Source of the DNA: Vogesella aquatica
Lineage (GTDB): Bacteria > Pseudomonadota > Gammaproteobacteria > Burkholderiales > Chromobacteriaceae
Reading direction: 5' to 3'
Assembly: GCF_028548455.1 (NCBI RefSeq)
Contig: NZ_JAQQLF010000004.1
Location: 1-64,000 of the forward strand
DNA: 64,000 nucleotides
Position 1 is the first letter of the stretch. Each line of letters begins with the position of its first letter. This document shows, in pieces, positions 11,353 through 22,620 of the stretch. The notes beneath the pieces were generated by a model. The model did not search any database. It was not told the DNA's origin and was given only the letters and a program-made list of their open reading frames with translations. The position numbers and the translations under genes are program-made.

Positions 11353-12387
11353 TCAGGCGCTTTTGCCGGCCACGCCTGCTTCGGCAAAGGTGGCCATGCC
11401 GGCGTGCAGTGCGATGGCTTGCTGCAGCAGTGGCAGCGCGGCGGCGGCACCGCTGCCCTCGCCCAGGCGGAAGCCCAGGTCGATCAGCGGGCTCAGACCC
11501 AGCGCCTGTAGCGCCAGCGCATGGCCGGTTTCCTGCGAGCAATGGCTGGCCAGCAGCCACGGGGCAATGTCGGCATCGATGGCATGGGCGGCCAGCGCGG
11601 CGGCAGTGCTGATGAAACCATCCAGCAACAGCGGTACGCCCTGGCGTGCGCCTTCCAGATAAAAACCGGCCATGGCGGCGATTTCCAGCCCGCCCAGCTC
11701 GGCCAGCACGCCGTGGCCGTCCAGCGTTTGCCCGGCCAAGCGTGCCAGCGCGTCGGCTACTACCTGGCGTTTTACTGCCAGGCCGGCATCGCTGACGCCG
11801 GTGCCGCGGCCAACGATGGCCTCCACGCCGTGGCCGGTGAGGCGGCAAATCAGCGCGGCAGACGGCGTGGTGTTGCCAATGCCCATGTCGCCGGCGATCA
11901 GCAGCGTGGCGCCGTCGGCTATGGCACGGCGGGCGGCGTCGCGGCCAACCTCCAGCGCGGCTTCGGCCTGCTGGCGGGTCATCGCGGCTTCATGGCGCAG
12001 GTTGCCGCTGCCGGCACGCACCTTGGCGTGCACGATGGGCAGGGTGGACAGGTCGCTGGCCACGCCGGCGTCCACCACTTCCAGCCGCGCCTGGTTGGCA
12101 CGCGCCAGTACGCTGATGGCGGCGCCGCCGTGGACGAAGTTGGCCACCATGGCGCCGGTGACTTCTGGCGGGAAAGCCGATACGCCCTCGGCGCAGACGC
12201 CGTGGTCGCCGGCAAACACGGTAATGGCCGGCGATAGCGGTAGCGGGATGTCGCGCCCCTGCAGCCCGGCCAGGGTGACGGCCAGCTGCTCCAGTTTGCC
12301 CAGGCTGCCGGCGGGTTTGGTCAGCTGCTGCTGGCGGGCTTCGGCGGCTTGGCGGGTAGACAGATTGGGGGCGGGGATACGTGGCAT
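11353..12387 (-). CDS. cobT: Nicotinate-nucleotide--dimethylbenzimidazole phosphoribosyltransferase
   Basis: Makes alpha-ribazole 5'-phosphate, the lower ligand of cobalamin, from nicotinate mononucleotide and 5,6-dimethylbenzimidazole. 344 aa, close to the usual length of about 350. Diagnostic blocks: KPAGSLGKLE, FAGDHGV, GDMGIGNTTPSAA and the catalytic-Glu region near the C terminus (EGSGAAAALPLLQQA). Start at 12387 has AAGGA 6 bases upstream. It begins the minus-strand group cobT-cobC-cobS (131-base gap to cobC) and is divergent from the riboswitch-controlled btuB side. Confidence 0.94.
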   Translation of the reverse strand: MPRIPAPNLSTRQAAEARQQQLTKPAGSLGKLEQLAVTLAGLQGRDIPLPLSPAITVFAGDHGVCAEGVSAFPPEVTGAMVANFVHGGAAISVLARANQARLEVVDAGVASDLSTLPIVHAKVRAGSGNLRHEAAMTRQQAEAALEVGRDAARRAIADGATLLIAGDMGIGNTTPSAALICRLTGHGVEAIVGRGTGVSDAGLAVKRQVVADALARLAGQTLDGHGVLAELGGLEIAAMAGFYLEGARQGVPLLLDGFISTAAALAAHAIDADIAPWLLASHCSQETGHALALQALGLSPLIDLGFRLGEGSGAAAALPLLQQAIALHAGMATFAEAGVAGKSA

Positions 12388-12526
12388 GTGGGGTCCTTGC
12401 ATGATTTTCTGGCCTGCAGGGCAGGCGAACGGGCAGACCATACGACAGCACGGCGCAGCTGGCAATGGGCGCTTCATGCAGATGGTTTAATTTCCCGCGC
12501 TGGCGTTCTGCGGCGCAGCATCCCGT

Positions 12527-12532
12527 TATAAT
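12527..12532 (+). promoter_or_regulatory. -10 box ahead of the cobalamin riboswitch
   Basis: TATAAT about 8 bases before the first riboswitch bases. A good -35 match is not visible at the right distance. Position fits transcription of the riboswitch leader. Confidence 0.5.
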
Positions 12533-12538
12533 AGCGGC

Positions 12539-12720
12539 TTGCAGGTGCCTGCCACACCCGAACGGTGTGGGCAGGTGAAACGGGAAGCCGGTGAAAGACC
12601 GGCGCTGCCCCCGCAACGGTAAGGCCTGAGCGTACGCGCTCCAGGCATCGTACAAGCCACTGCCCCGCAGGGTGGGAAGGCACGATGCCGCATGGCCCAG
12701 CCCGGAGACCGGCCTGCAAT
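12539..12720 (+). promoter_or_regulatory. Cobalamin (adenosylcobalamin) riboswitch controlling btuB
   Basis: The class signature is complete: GGGAAGCCGGTGAAAGACCGG, then GCTGCCCCCGCAACGGTAA, the GCCACTGCCC segment with GGGAAGGC, and the B12 box AGCCCGGAGACCGGCCTGC at about 12700-12718. It sits in the leader of btuB, about 140 bases before its start codon, so binding of cobalamin should lower expression of btuB and, if co-transcribed, cobU and btuF. The expression platform lies between 12720 and 12856, but its exact hairpins are not clear to me. Confidence 0.95.
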
Positions 12721-12856
12721 AGACGCGGCGGAATCGCGTCTTGCTGGAGTATCGCGGGGAGGCGATAAGACAGCCTGCTGCCGGTGCCTGCCGGCAGTGC
12801 GCTTGTGTCCTTTTATTTCTCCGCACTCCCTTTTTGTCCTTACGGAGTGTGTCTAC

Positions 12857-14686
12857 ATGTCTTTCAGCAACAAACCCCTGGCCACGCTGGTAGCGCTGGC
12901 CTGTGCCCAGGCCGCCATGGCCAACCAGCCTGTCACCCTGGATGAAGTGGTCGTAACCGCCACGCGTACCACCACCCCGGTGGCCAAAGTGCTATCCGAT
13001 ATCACCGTGCTGGGGCGCGAGGAAATCGCCCAGTCCGGCAACCTTACCGTCGCCGAGCTGCTCAGCCGCGAAGCGGGCGTGGAGTTTTACAGCAACGGTG
13101 GCGAAGGCAAGAGCAGTAACCTGATGCTGCGCGGCGCTACGGCCAAACAGACCGTGGTGCTGATTGACGGCGTGCGCGTCGTCTCGGCTACCTCGGGGGT
13201 AACCTCGCTGGAATACCTGAACCCGGACGCCATCGAGCGCATCGAGATCCTGCGCGGTCCGGCTTCCAGCCTGTACGGTGCCGACGCCATCGGCGGCGTA
13301 GTGCAGATCTTTACCAAGCGTGGCAGCGGCGCGCCAGCGCTGTCGGCCAATGTGGGCGTGGGTGCCGAAGGCAAGCGTGTGGTGGGTGCCGGTATCTCCG
13401 GCAAGGTAGACCGCACCGCGTTCAACCTGGCCTTCAGCCATAACCGTACCGACGGTATTTCGGCACGCAGCAACCGTCTGTCTACTTATAACCCGGACCG
13501 CGACGGCTACGAGAACACCACCTATACCGCCAGCGTGCAGCACCAGCTGGCCCCCGGCCACAGCTTGAACCTGACAGCGTTCCAGTCGGAAAGCCTCAAC
13601 GAATACGACTCTTCGGCCAAGGCGCAGGATGAAGCCGACTCCCGGCTGGTAGGCCAGAGCCTGGAGCTGAAAAACCGCCTGGGCGAGCGCTGGAACAGCA
13701 GCTTGCGCTACAGCTATAGCGCCGATAAATCGCTGAACTACACCAACGGCAACTTCGCCAAGGCCAGCAGCTTATTTGACACCCGCCAGAACGAATGGCA
13801 GTGGCAGAATGATCTGGACCTGGGCAGTGCGGGCCAGCTGGCGCTGGGTTTGGTGAATACCGAACAGCACGTACTCAGCAGCACGGCTTTCACCCAGACC
13901 CGCCGCAGCGTGAATGCCGCGTTTGCTGGCTACCAGGGCGAGTTTGGCGCTCACCGCCTGCAAGGTAGCGTGCGTTATGACGATAACTCGCAGTTTGGCG
14001 GCCATCGTACTGGCCAGATCGGCTACGGCTTTGTTCCTGCTGCCGGCTGGCTGCTGCGCGTGGGTTACGGCACGGCGTTCAAGGCACCAACCTTTAACGA
14101 CCTGTACTGGCCGCTGGCATTCGGCTACCAAGGCAACCCCAAGCTGAAACCGGAAGAGGCGCGCAACCGCGAGCTATCCGCCCAGTGGCGCCAGGGTGGC
14201 AGCAACGTGAAGCTCACCGCTTTCGATAACCATATCGATAACCTGATCGTCGGCAATGCTAACTTCTCCAGCGTGGACAATATCGACCAGGCCCGCATCA
14301 TCGGCCAGACGCTGGAAGGCAGCACCGTGATTGCTGGTGTCAACCTGTCGGCCAACGTTACCTCGCAGCGCGCCCGCGACGAAAAAACCGGCAAGACACT
14401 GCAGTACCGCAGCAAGTTGCACGGTGGCGTTACCGCCAGCCTGGGGCTGGACCGTGCCACGCTGAGCGCCGAGCTGCGTGCTGCCGGCAAGCGCCCGACC
14501 AGTGCGGCAAACACCGAGTACCTGCGCGGCTATGGCGTAGTGAACCTGGGTGCCGACTACCAGCTGGACAAGCAGTGGACGCTGAACACCAAGCTGACCA
14601 ATGTGGGTGACAAGCGTTACGAAACGGTAAAAGACTACAATCAGCCAGGCCGTGGCTGGTTCGTCGGCGTACGCTACGCCCAGTAA
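12857..14686 (+). CDS. btuB: TonB-dependent vitamin B12 outer-membrane receptor
   Basis: Outer-membrane barrel importing cobalamin with TonB/ExbBD energy. 609 aa. A signal peptide ends at AMA-NQP (about residue 22). It is followed by a TonB box (TLDEVVVTAT), a plug domain with LMLRGATAKQTVVLIDGVRV and ERIEILRGPASSLYGADAIGGVVQIFT, then the 22-strand barrel ending in the aromatic-type C terminus GRGWFVGVRYAQ. Start at 12857, with GGAG 9 bases upstream. The B12 riboswitch in its leader identifies the substrate. cobU and btuF follow on the same strand. Confidence 0.95.
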   Translation: MSFSNKPLATLVALACAQAAMANQPVTLDEVVVTATRTTTPVAKVLSDITVLGREEIAQSGNLTVAELLSREAGVEFYSNGGEGKSSNLMLRGATAKQTVVLIDGVRVVSATSGVTSLEYLNPDAIERIEILRGPASSLYGADAIGGVVQIFTKRGSGAPALSANVGVGAEGKRVVGAGISGKVDRTAFNLAFSHNRTDGISARSNRLSTYNPDRDGYENTTYTASVQHQLAPGHSLNLTAFQSESLNEYDSSAKAQDEADSRLVGQSLELKNRLGERWNSSLRYSYSADKSLNYTNGNFAKASSLFDTRQNEWQWQNDLDLGSAGQLALGLVNTEQHVLSSTAFTQTRRSVNAAFAGYQGEFGAHRLQGSVRYDDNSQFGGHRTGQIGYGFVPAAGWLLRVGYGTAFKAPTFNDLYWPLAFGYQGNPKLKPEEARNRELSAQWRQGGSNVKLTAFDNHIDNLIVGNANFSSVDNIDQARIIGQTLEGSTVIAGVNLSANVTSQRARDEKTGKTLQYRSKLHGGVTASLGLDRATLSAELRAAGKRPTSAANTEYLRGYGVVNLGADYQLDKQWTLNTKLTNVGDKRYETVKDYNQPGRGWFVGVRYAQ

Positions 14687-14699
14687 GCCTGCTGCCGGC

Positions 14700-14778
14700 A
14701 CCCCGCTGGCGCGGGGTCTTGCCTGCTGGCCGCCCGTGTGCGGCCAACCCCGCCCCGCTTGCCTTGGCAGCGGGGTTT
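14700..14778 (+). other. Hairpin-rich spacer between btuB and cobU
   Basis: Two GC-rich hairpins: ACCCCGC-TGGC-GCGGGGT at 14700-14717, and AACCCCGC pairing with GCGGGGTT across 14746-14777, which includes a GCGGCCAAC motif copy at its 5' side. Neither has a good T-run, so partial termination at most. Confidence 0.4.
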
Positions 14779-14824
14779 GTCTTACCTTGCCCGCCCCGAG
14801 CCGGTTTTGACAGGAATACACACC

Positions 14825-15358
14825 ATGACCACTACCCACCTGATCAGCGGCGGCGCCCGCAGCGGCAAGAGCCGCTACGCCGAAAGCCTGGCGCTGCAGC
14901 ACGGCGGCGCCGTGTGCTACGTGGCCACCGCCGAGCGCCGCAGCGATGCGGCCTTTGCCGAGCGCATCGCCCACCATCGGGCGCGACGCCCGGCGCACTG
15001 GAGCCTGGCCGAGGTTGGCCGCAATCTGGGTGAGGCGCTGCTGCAGGCTGCGCCGGGTAGCCTGGTACTGGTGGATTGCCTGGGCATGTGGCTGATGCGT
15101 TTTTTTGACGAGGATGGCCAGTTCGACGCCGGTGCCTGGCAGCAGCAACGCAGCAGCTTGCTGGCGGTGTTGGCCGCGCCGCCGGCGCAAATCGTGCTGG
15201 TAAGCAACGAGGTGGGCTGGGGCGTGGTGCCGCTGGGGGCGGAAACCCGCCATTTTGTCGACGAGCTGGGGCGGCTGAACCAGGACGTGGCAGCGGTATG
15301 CCAGCGCGTCACGCTGGTGGCCTGCGGCCAACCTTTGGTCTTGAAAGGCGCGGCATGA
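14825..15358 (+). CDS. cobU: Adenosylcobinamide kinase / adenosylcobinamide-phosphate guanylyltransferase
   Basis: Bifunctional enzyme that phosphorylates adenosylcobinamide and transfers GMP to give AdoCbi-GDP, the CobS substrate. 177 aa. P-loop GGARSGKS at residues 9-16, then YVATAERR, VDCLGMWL and VSNEVGWGVVP, all typical of CobU. Start at 14825 (first ATG, AGGA upstream). Its TGA overlaps the ATG of btuF, so the two are translationally coupled. A BtuB-CobU-BtuF order makes sense for corrinoid salvage. Confidence 0.94.
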   Translation: MTTTHLISGGARSGKSRYAESLALQHGGAVCYVATAERRSDAAFAERIAHHRARRPAHWSLAEVGRNLGEALLQAAPGSLVLVDCLGMWLMRFFDEDGQFDAGAWQQQRSSLLAVLAAPPAQIVLVSNEVGWGVVPLGAETRHFVDELGRLNQDVAAVCQRVTLVACGQPLVLKGAA

Positions 15359-16227
15359 GGTGGCGGCTATGGGCGGCTGCGCTATGGCTGGCTGCGCCGG
15401 CCATAGCGGCGGTATCGGTGCGCGATGCGCAGGGGAATAGTGTGGTGCTGCCCGCACCGGCGCGCCGTGTGGTGGCGCTGGTGCCGCACGCGGTGGAAAA
15501 CCTGTACGCCATTGGCGCGGGTAGCCAGCTGGTGGCGGCGGTGGATTACAGCGATTACCCACCCGCCGCGCGCCAGCTGCCGCGTGTCGGCGGCTATAGC
15601 GGCCTGAGCATCGAAGCCATCCTGCAACAACAGCCGGATCTGATCGTGGCCTGGCGCGATGGCGGCAACCCGCGCACCGTACAAAAGCTGCGCGACATGG
15701 GCGTGCCGGTGTATATCAGCGCCCCGCTGCAGCTGGCTGACATTCCGCGCGAGATGCGCGATCTGGGCCAGCTGACCGGCCACGCCGCCCAGGCCGATGC
15801 GCAGGCCACGGCGTTCGAGCGCCGCATCGCCAGCCTGCAGCAGCGCTACCGCCGCAGCGCGCCGGTGTCGGTATTTATGCAAATAGGCGACAACCCCGTG
15901 TTTACCGTGAGCAAGCACAGCTTTCTGGGCTCGCTCATCACCCTGTGTGGTGGCCACAATGTGTTTGCCGGGGCCGCCCTGCCTGCGCCACAGGTCAGTA
16001 TCGAGGCCGTTGTGCTGGCGCGCCCGCAGGTCATGCTGGCGTTTAATGCGGCCAACCACGCCCGCTGGCAACGTTGGCCGCAGCTGCCCGCCGTAGCGCA
16101 AGGCTTGCAACTTACCCTGGATCAGGACACGATAAGCCGTCCCGGCCCGCGTCTGGCCGGGGCTGCCGAACAACTGTGTAGCACTCTGGATCATGCCAGG
16201 CGCAAGCTGGGTTTGACGCCCCCGTAG
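15355..16227 (+). CDS. btuF: Cobalamin ABC transporter substrate-binding protein (BtuF type)
   Basis: Periplasmic binding protein of class III (helical-backbone) type. 290 aa with a short signal peptide (MRWRLWAAALWLAAPAIA) and the PeriBP2 fold blocks VVALVPHAVENLYAIGAG, PDLIVAWRDGGNP and SLITLCGGHNVF. It should hand cobalamin from BtuB to an inner-membrane BtuCD permease, but no btuC or btuD lies in this window. ATG overlaps the cobU stop. Iron-siderophore binding proteins share the fold; the B12 role rests on operon context. Confidence 0.88.
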   Translation: MRWRLWAAALWLAAPAIAAVSVRDAQGNSVVLPAPARRVVALVPHAVENLYAIGAGSQLVAAVDYSDYPPAARQLPRVGGYSGLSIEAILQQQPDLIVAWRDGGNPRTVQKLRDMGVPVYISAPLQLADIPREMRDLGQLTGHAAQADAQATAFERRIASLQQRYRRSAPVSVFMQIGDNPVFTVSKHSFLGSLITLCGGHNVFAGAALPAPQVSIEAVVLARPQVMLAFNAANHARWQRWPQLPAVAQGLQLTLDQDTISRPGPRLAGAAEQLCSTLDHARRKLGLTPP

Positions 16228-16248
16228 CGCTTGGCTATTCTCGCCGCC

Positions 16249-16452
16249 ATGGAACACGAACTCGAATATCTGGAAGGCCGTGTCGCTGCGCTGATTGCGC
16301 GCATTCACGAGCTGGAAACCCAAAATAGCCGCTTTGCCTCGGCGCTGGCCGAAGCCATGCGTGAAAACGCCGAGATGAAGTTCAATCTGGAAGAAACGCG
16401 CCACCGCGTGACCCTGCTGATTGACCGCTTGCCGAAGGAGGAAGAAGCATGA
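16249..16452 (+). CDS. Small coiled-coil protein, ZapB-like (TIGR02449 type)
   Basis: 67 aa, almost entirely a predicted coiled coil (heptad-like leucine and alanine spacing through LEYLEGRVAALIARIHELETQN and the following helix). Such proteins precede zapA in many beta- and gammaproteobacteria and are thought to act in divisome assembly. Start at 16249 is preferred because the open frame above it overlaps the btuF end and has no ribosome site. The stop overlaps the zapA start (ATGA). Functional assignment is by context. Confidence 0.75.
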   Translation: MEHELEYLEGRVAALIARIHELETQNSRFASALAEAMRENAEMKFNLEETRHRVTLLIDRLPKEEEA

Positions 16453-16766
16453 GCGACGTGGTTCAGGTGGATGTCACCCTGCTGGGCCGCCATTTTTCCA
16501 TTGGCACCCCGGCAGAGGAGCGCGAAACGCTGGAGCAGGCCGTGCGTCTGCTGGGCGAAAAAATCGATAGTATTCAAGCCACTGGCCGCGTAATGGATAC
16601 TGACAAGGTCGCCATCATGGCTGCGCTGAACATTGCACACGATCTGTTGAAAGTGAAAGTAGGCGATGGTGGCTTGGAGATGGCCGCAATCCAGCGTAAA
16701 ATACGCAGTATGAGCGAGGCAGCAGACCAGGCGCTAAGCGCTGGCCAGCAAGGCTTGCTCTCGTAG
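16449..16766 (+). CDS. zapA: Cell division protein ZapA
   Basis: 105-aa FtsZ-ring stabiliser. The N-terminal domain has VDVTLLGRHFSIGTPAEE, followed by the helix region RLLGEKIDSIQA and DTDKVAIMAALNIAHDLLKV typical of ZapA, and a C-terminal coiled coil. Coupled to the upstream coiled-coil gene through ATGA. It is followed by 6S RNA and 5-FCL, an order conserved widely in proteobacteria. Confidence 0.93.
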   Translation: MSDVVQVDVTLLGRHFSIGTPAEERETLEQAVRLLGEKIDSIQATGRVMDTDKVAIMAALNIAHDLLKVKVGDGGLEMAAIQRKIRSMSEAADQALSAGQQGLLS

Positions 16767-16781
16767 TACAGAACATCCGTC

Positions 16782-16963
16782 TACCCCCTGCGGTGTTCGA
16801 GAAGGCTCCCAAATTCCTTTGTACCAATGCGTTCGCTACGGTTGCTAGCCATGGTTGCAGGTGTGCCGCGTCCCTTAGCCGGATGTGCCCGAAGCAACGG
16901 GCGGGCGACCACCCTGGAAACAGGGTACAAGCGAATTTTGCCGGATCGACACTCGCGGGGGAC
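16782..16963 (+). ncRNA. ssrS: 6S RNA
   Basis: 6S RNA binds sigma70-RNA polymerase and mimics an open promoter. Placement between zapA and the 5-FCL gene is the conserved ssrS locus. The ends can form the long closing stem: CCCCCTGCGGTGTTCG at 16784-16799 with CGACACTCGCGGGGG at 16948-16961 plus flanking bases. The middle is largely self-complementary with an internal bulge region. Ends are approximate. There is no ORF of note in the 225-base gap. Confidence 0.75.
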
Positions 16964-16978
16964 TCCCCCCCGTTTTCC
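16957..16978 (+). terminator. Terminator-like hairpin at the end of 6S RNA
   Basis: GGGGG-ACT-CCCCC followed by CCGTTTT; overlaps the 3' end of the 6S closing stem. Confidence 0.45.
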
Positions 16979-16991
16979 CCCTTGATACCCG

Positions 16992-17585
16992 ATGACAGCC
17001 GCCGACCCGCTTAGCGCCAAGGCACAGCTGCGCAAAACGCTGCGCCGCGCCCGCATGGCCTTGCCGCGCGCCTATCGCCAGCAAGCCGCCCGCGCCATTG
17101 CCCGCCATGCCTCGCGCTTGTTGCGCCGTGGCAAGCACCTGGGTGCCTATATCGCCGCCGGTAGCGAGCTGGATATGGCGCCGCTGATGGCCGCCGCGCG
17201 CGGCCGTGGTGCGGCGCTGTACCTGCCGGTGATCCCGCAGCGCGGGCGCCGGCTGTGGTTCGCCCGCCTGGGTGCGGCCAACCTTTGGTATACCCACCCG
17301 CGCTACGGCATTGCCGAGTACGCCGGCCCGCAGCTGCGCGCCGAGCGGCTGGACGTGCTGTTTGTGCCCTTGCTGGGTATCGATGCCGACGGCTACCGCA
17401 TGGGGCAGGGCGGCGGTTTCTACGACAGCACGCTGGCGTTCCGCCGCCGCCACCCGCGCTACGGCAAGCCGCTTTTGGTGGGCGTGGCTTACGACTGCCA
17501 GCGCGTGGCCCGTGTGCCGCGCGAGCCGTGGGACGTGCGCCTCGACTACCTGCTGACCGAAAGCGGCCTGCATCGTTTTGCCTGA
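16992..17585 (+). CDS. 5-formyltetrahydrofolate cyclo-ligase
   Basis: ATP-dependent conversion of 5-formyl-THF to 5,10-methenyl-THF (5-FCL, YgfA family). 197 aa with an Arg-rich N terminus (KAQLRKTLRRARMAL), VPLLGIDADGYRMGQGGGFYD (ATP/substrate site) and a final DYLLTESG segment as in the family. Start ATG at 16992. Position after zapA and 6S RNA is the standard context. Followed after 27 bases by the EVE-domain gene. Confidence 0.92.
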   Translation: MTAADPLSAKAQLRKTLRRARMALPRAYRQQAARAIARHASRLLRRGKHLGAYIAAGSELDMAPLMAAARGRGAALYLPVIPQRGRRLWFARLGAANLWYTHPRYGIAEYAGPQLRAERLDVLFVPLLGIDADGYRMGQGGGFYDSTLAFRRRHPRYGKPLLVGVAYDCQRVARVPREPWDVRLDYLLTESGLHRFA

Positions 17586-17612
17586 GCGCATGATGCGCGC
17601 GAAAGGACCCCC

Positions 17613-18071
17613 ATGGCCTACTGGCTGATGAAATCCGAGCCCGACGATGTGGGCATCGACCACCTGCAAGCCGCCCCGCAGCGCCACTTTGTGTGGACCG
17701 GTGTGCGTAACTATCAGGCGCGCAACTTCATGCGCGACCAGATGCAGCCGGGTGATTTGCTGCTGTTCTGGCACTCGTCCTGCCCAGAGCCGGGCATTGC
17801 CGGTATTGCCGAGGTGGTGGCAGCGGCACACGACGACCCCAGCCAGTTTGACCCGGCCAGCCCTTATTTCGACCCCAAATCCCACCCCGACAAGCCACGC
17901 TGGCAATGCGTGGACGTACGCTTTGTTCGCAAGACGCGGCTGGTGTCGCCGGCAGAATTGCGCCAGCATGACGCTTTGCAGGACATGACGGTGCTGGCGC
18001 GCGGCAACCGTTTGTCCATCACCCCCGTCACGCCCGAACAGTGGGCCTATCTGCAGGAGCACGTTTTCTGA
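17613..18071 (+). CDS. EVE domain protein (thymocyte nuclear protein 1-like)
   Basis: 152 aa, nearly all one EVE domain of the PUA-like superfamily: YWLMKSEPDD at the start, WTGVRNYQARNFMRDQMQPGDLLLFWHS, GIAGIAEVV and the C-terminal LSITPVTPEQW. EVE proteins bind modified nucleic-acid bases; the exact target in bacteria is unsettled. AAAGGA 6 bases before the ATG. The stop codon shares bases with the start of the next gene (TGATG). Confidence 0.88.
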   Translation: MAYWLMKSEPDDVGIDHLQAAPQRHFVWTGVRNYQARNFMRDQMQPGDLLLFWHSSCPEPGIAGIAEVVAAAHDDPSQFDPASPYFDPKSHPDKPRWQCVDVRFVRKTRLVSPAELRQHDALQDMTVLARGNRLSITPVTPEQWAYLQEHVF

Positions 18072-18883
18072 TGTTGTCTTTAGCGATGTTTGCCGTACTG
18101 CTGGGTTTTGGTGCTATTGCCGGCTTTCTGGCCGGTTTGCTGGGTGTGGGTGGTGGTCTGGTGATTGTGCCGGTGGTGGTCGGCGTGTTGGAGGCCGCAG
18201 GCTTGGGTGGCAATCATGTACAGCACCTGGCAGTAGGCACCTCGCTGGCGGTAATGGTGTTTACCAGCTTTGCCAGCGTACGCGAGCACCACAAGAAGGG
18301 CGCGGTAAGCTGGGCCATCGTGCGCGGTATGGTACCGGCCATGGTACTGGGCACCTTTGCCGGTAGCCTGTTGGCCGGAGATATCCCCAGTAATGGCCTG
18401 AAGTGGTTCTTCGTGGTGTATGCCTACGCTATTGGTGCACAGATGTTTTTCGGCGCCAAGCCGCCCGCCAGCCGCGATATGCCTGGCCTGGTGGGTAAAG
18501 GCGCCGCCGGTGGTGTCATCGGTATGGTGTCCAGCTGGGTGGGTATCGGCGGTGGCTCCATGAGCGTACCGTTCATGAGCTGGTGTAATGTGCCGGTGCA
18601 TACCGCCATTGCCACCAGCGCTGCGCTGGGCTGGCCGATTGCGGTATCCGGTGCGCTGGGCTACCTGTCCAGCGGCTGGGGGGTGGCCGGTTTGCCGTGG
18701 GGCAGTGCCGGGTTCATTTATTTGCCGGCCATGCTGGCCTTGATGTTGATGACCGTGCTGTGCGCCCCGCTGGGTGCCCGTGCCGCGCATACCTTGCCGG
18801 TGGCAAAACTGAAAAAGGCCTTCGCCGTGCTGATGGTGGTGATGGCCAGCGAAATGTTGTGGACGCTGCTGCGCCACGGCTGA
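18071..18883 (+). CDS. TauE/SafE-family sulfite/sulfonate exporter-type permease
   Basis: 270-aa integral membrane protein with about eight hydrophobic segments. The two internal repeats of the family show as GFLAGLLGVGGGLVIVP and GMVSSWVGIGGGSMSVP. Members move sulfite, sulfoacetate or related organosulfur anions; the substrate here is unknown. The start ATG overlaps the EVE gene stop, suggesting one transcript with 5-FCL and EVE. A small exported protein gene follows after 11 bases. Confidence 0.87.
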   Translation: MLSLAMFAVLLGFGAIAGFLAGLLGVGGGLVIVPVVVGVLEAAGLGGNHVQHLAVGTSLAVMVFTSFASVREHHKKGAVSWAIVRGMVPAMVLGTFAGSLLAGDIPSNGLKWFFVVYAYAIGAQMFFGAKPPASRDMPGLVGKGAAGGVIGMVSSWVGIGGGSMSVPFMSWCNVPVHTAIATSAALGWPIAVSGALGYLSSGWGVAGLPWGSAGFIYLPAMLALMLMTVLCAPLGARAAHTLPVAKLKKAFAVLMVVMASEMLWTLLRHG

Positions 18884-18894
18884 AAGGACACACC

Positions 18895-19275
18895 ATGAAG
18901 CGCATGTTGACCGCGTGCTTGCTGGCCGGGTTGGCCGCAGGCACCGCCCAGGCCGATAGCGGGCCGCTCTATACCGGCCAGCCGGGCGAGCTGCCGGTAC
19001 AGGTGGCGCTGGCCTACCTGGCGCCGGATATGGGCCGCGATGGCCAGTTCGAGTATGCCCGCCTGCGCATCAGCCAGCGCAGCCAGCCGGAATCGTTCGA
19101 CCGCGTTAGCGTGAGCATCCAGCAAGATGGCTTGCTGGACGACAGCGTGCGCGCGCGGCGCTGGTCGCTGCAGCTGATCCGCGGTGGCGACAGCCGCTGG
19201 TATATCACCCGCCAGCTGGCCGAGCAGCGCTGCTACCGCGGCCCGCAGGGCTGGCAGCGCAAACCCTGCCCCTGA
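18895..19275 (+). CDS. Small exported protein of unknown function
   Basis: 126 aa with a clear signal peptide (MKRMLTACLLAGLAAGTAQA, cleavage before DSGPLY). The mature part is about 106 aa with two cysteines near the C terminus (QRCYRGPQGWQRKPCP) that could form a disulfide. I do not recognise a domain. The segment WSLQLIRGGDSRWYITRQLAEQRC suggests a compact periplasmic domain. Start has AAAGGA upstream. It follows the TauE gene closely and is probably in the same operon. Confidence 0.7.
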   Translation: MKRMLTACLLAGLAAGTAQADSGPLYTGQPGELPVQVALAYLAPDMGRDGQFEYARLRISQRSQPESFDRVSVSIQQDGLLDDSVRARRWSLQLIRGGDSRWYITRQLAEQRCYRGPQGWQRKPCP

Positions 19276-19324
19276 GCGCCGGCCGGCTATGGTCTTTTTC
19301 GCCAGGCTGCCAGCTGCCGTGTAG

Positions 19325-22009
<2,685 letters not shown>

Positions 22010-22092
22010 ACCCGTACCCGGGCCCTGGCGCACGTAGCCGGGGCGGGTGCACGGCGCGGCCTGGCCCGCGCCGTTTTCATCGGTAACACGCC

Positions 22093-22620
22093 ATGAAGCG
22101 AACTTTGCATTGTGCTGTTCTGGCCGTGGGTATCAGCCTGCTGGCGGGCTGCGGCTTTCATCTGCGCGGCATGTCTGCACCGCTGGGGCCGCTGTCGTTC
22201 AGCAGCCTGAGCCTGCAAAACACCGGCTCGCTGGATGAAGCCTTGCGCGCAGCGCTGCAACGCGATGGCCGCCTGACCCTGCAAACGGGTACGGCTCAGG
22301 CCACGCTGCGGGTGGTAGACGAAGAAAGCCGCAAGGACATCCTCACCATCAACCGTGGTGGCAAGGTCAACGAGTACCTGCTGATCTACCGTGTGAGTGC
22401 CACTGTACAGCGCCTGACTGACAGCGCGCCTGTGCCCATGTCGGTGGTGGTGCGCCGCGAGATGAGCTACAGCGACGCCGCCGTACTGGGCAAAGAGCGC
22501 GAAGAAGCCCTGTTGTGGGCCGATATGCGCCGCGACGCCGCCGAGCAGCTGGTGCGCCGCCTGTCTTATCTGCCGGCGGTGACGCCTGCCAAGCCTGCCA
22601 ATGCCAGCACTCAGCCCTGA
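22093..22620 (+). CDS. lptE: LPS-assembly lipoprotein LptE
   Basis: Outer-membrane lipoprotein that plugs LptD and delivers LPS to the cell surface. 175 aa with lipobox LLAGC (lipidated Cys 20) and the LptE hallmark GFHLRG immediately after. The ILTINRGGKVNEYLLIYRVSATV segment and the final DMRRDAAEQLVRRLSYL helix fit the family. It ends 20 bases inside holA, so the two are coupled. Confidence 0.93.
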   Translation: MKRTLHCAVLAVGISLLAGCGFHLRGMSAPLGPLSFSSLSLQNTGSLDEALRAALQRDGRLTLQTGTAQATLRVVDEESRKDILTINRGGKVNEYLLIYRVSATVQRLTDSAPVPMSVVVRREMSYSDAAVLGKEREEALLWADMRRDAAEQLVRRLSYLPAVTPAKPANASTQP

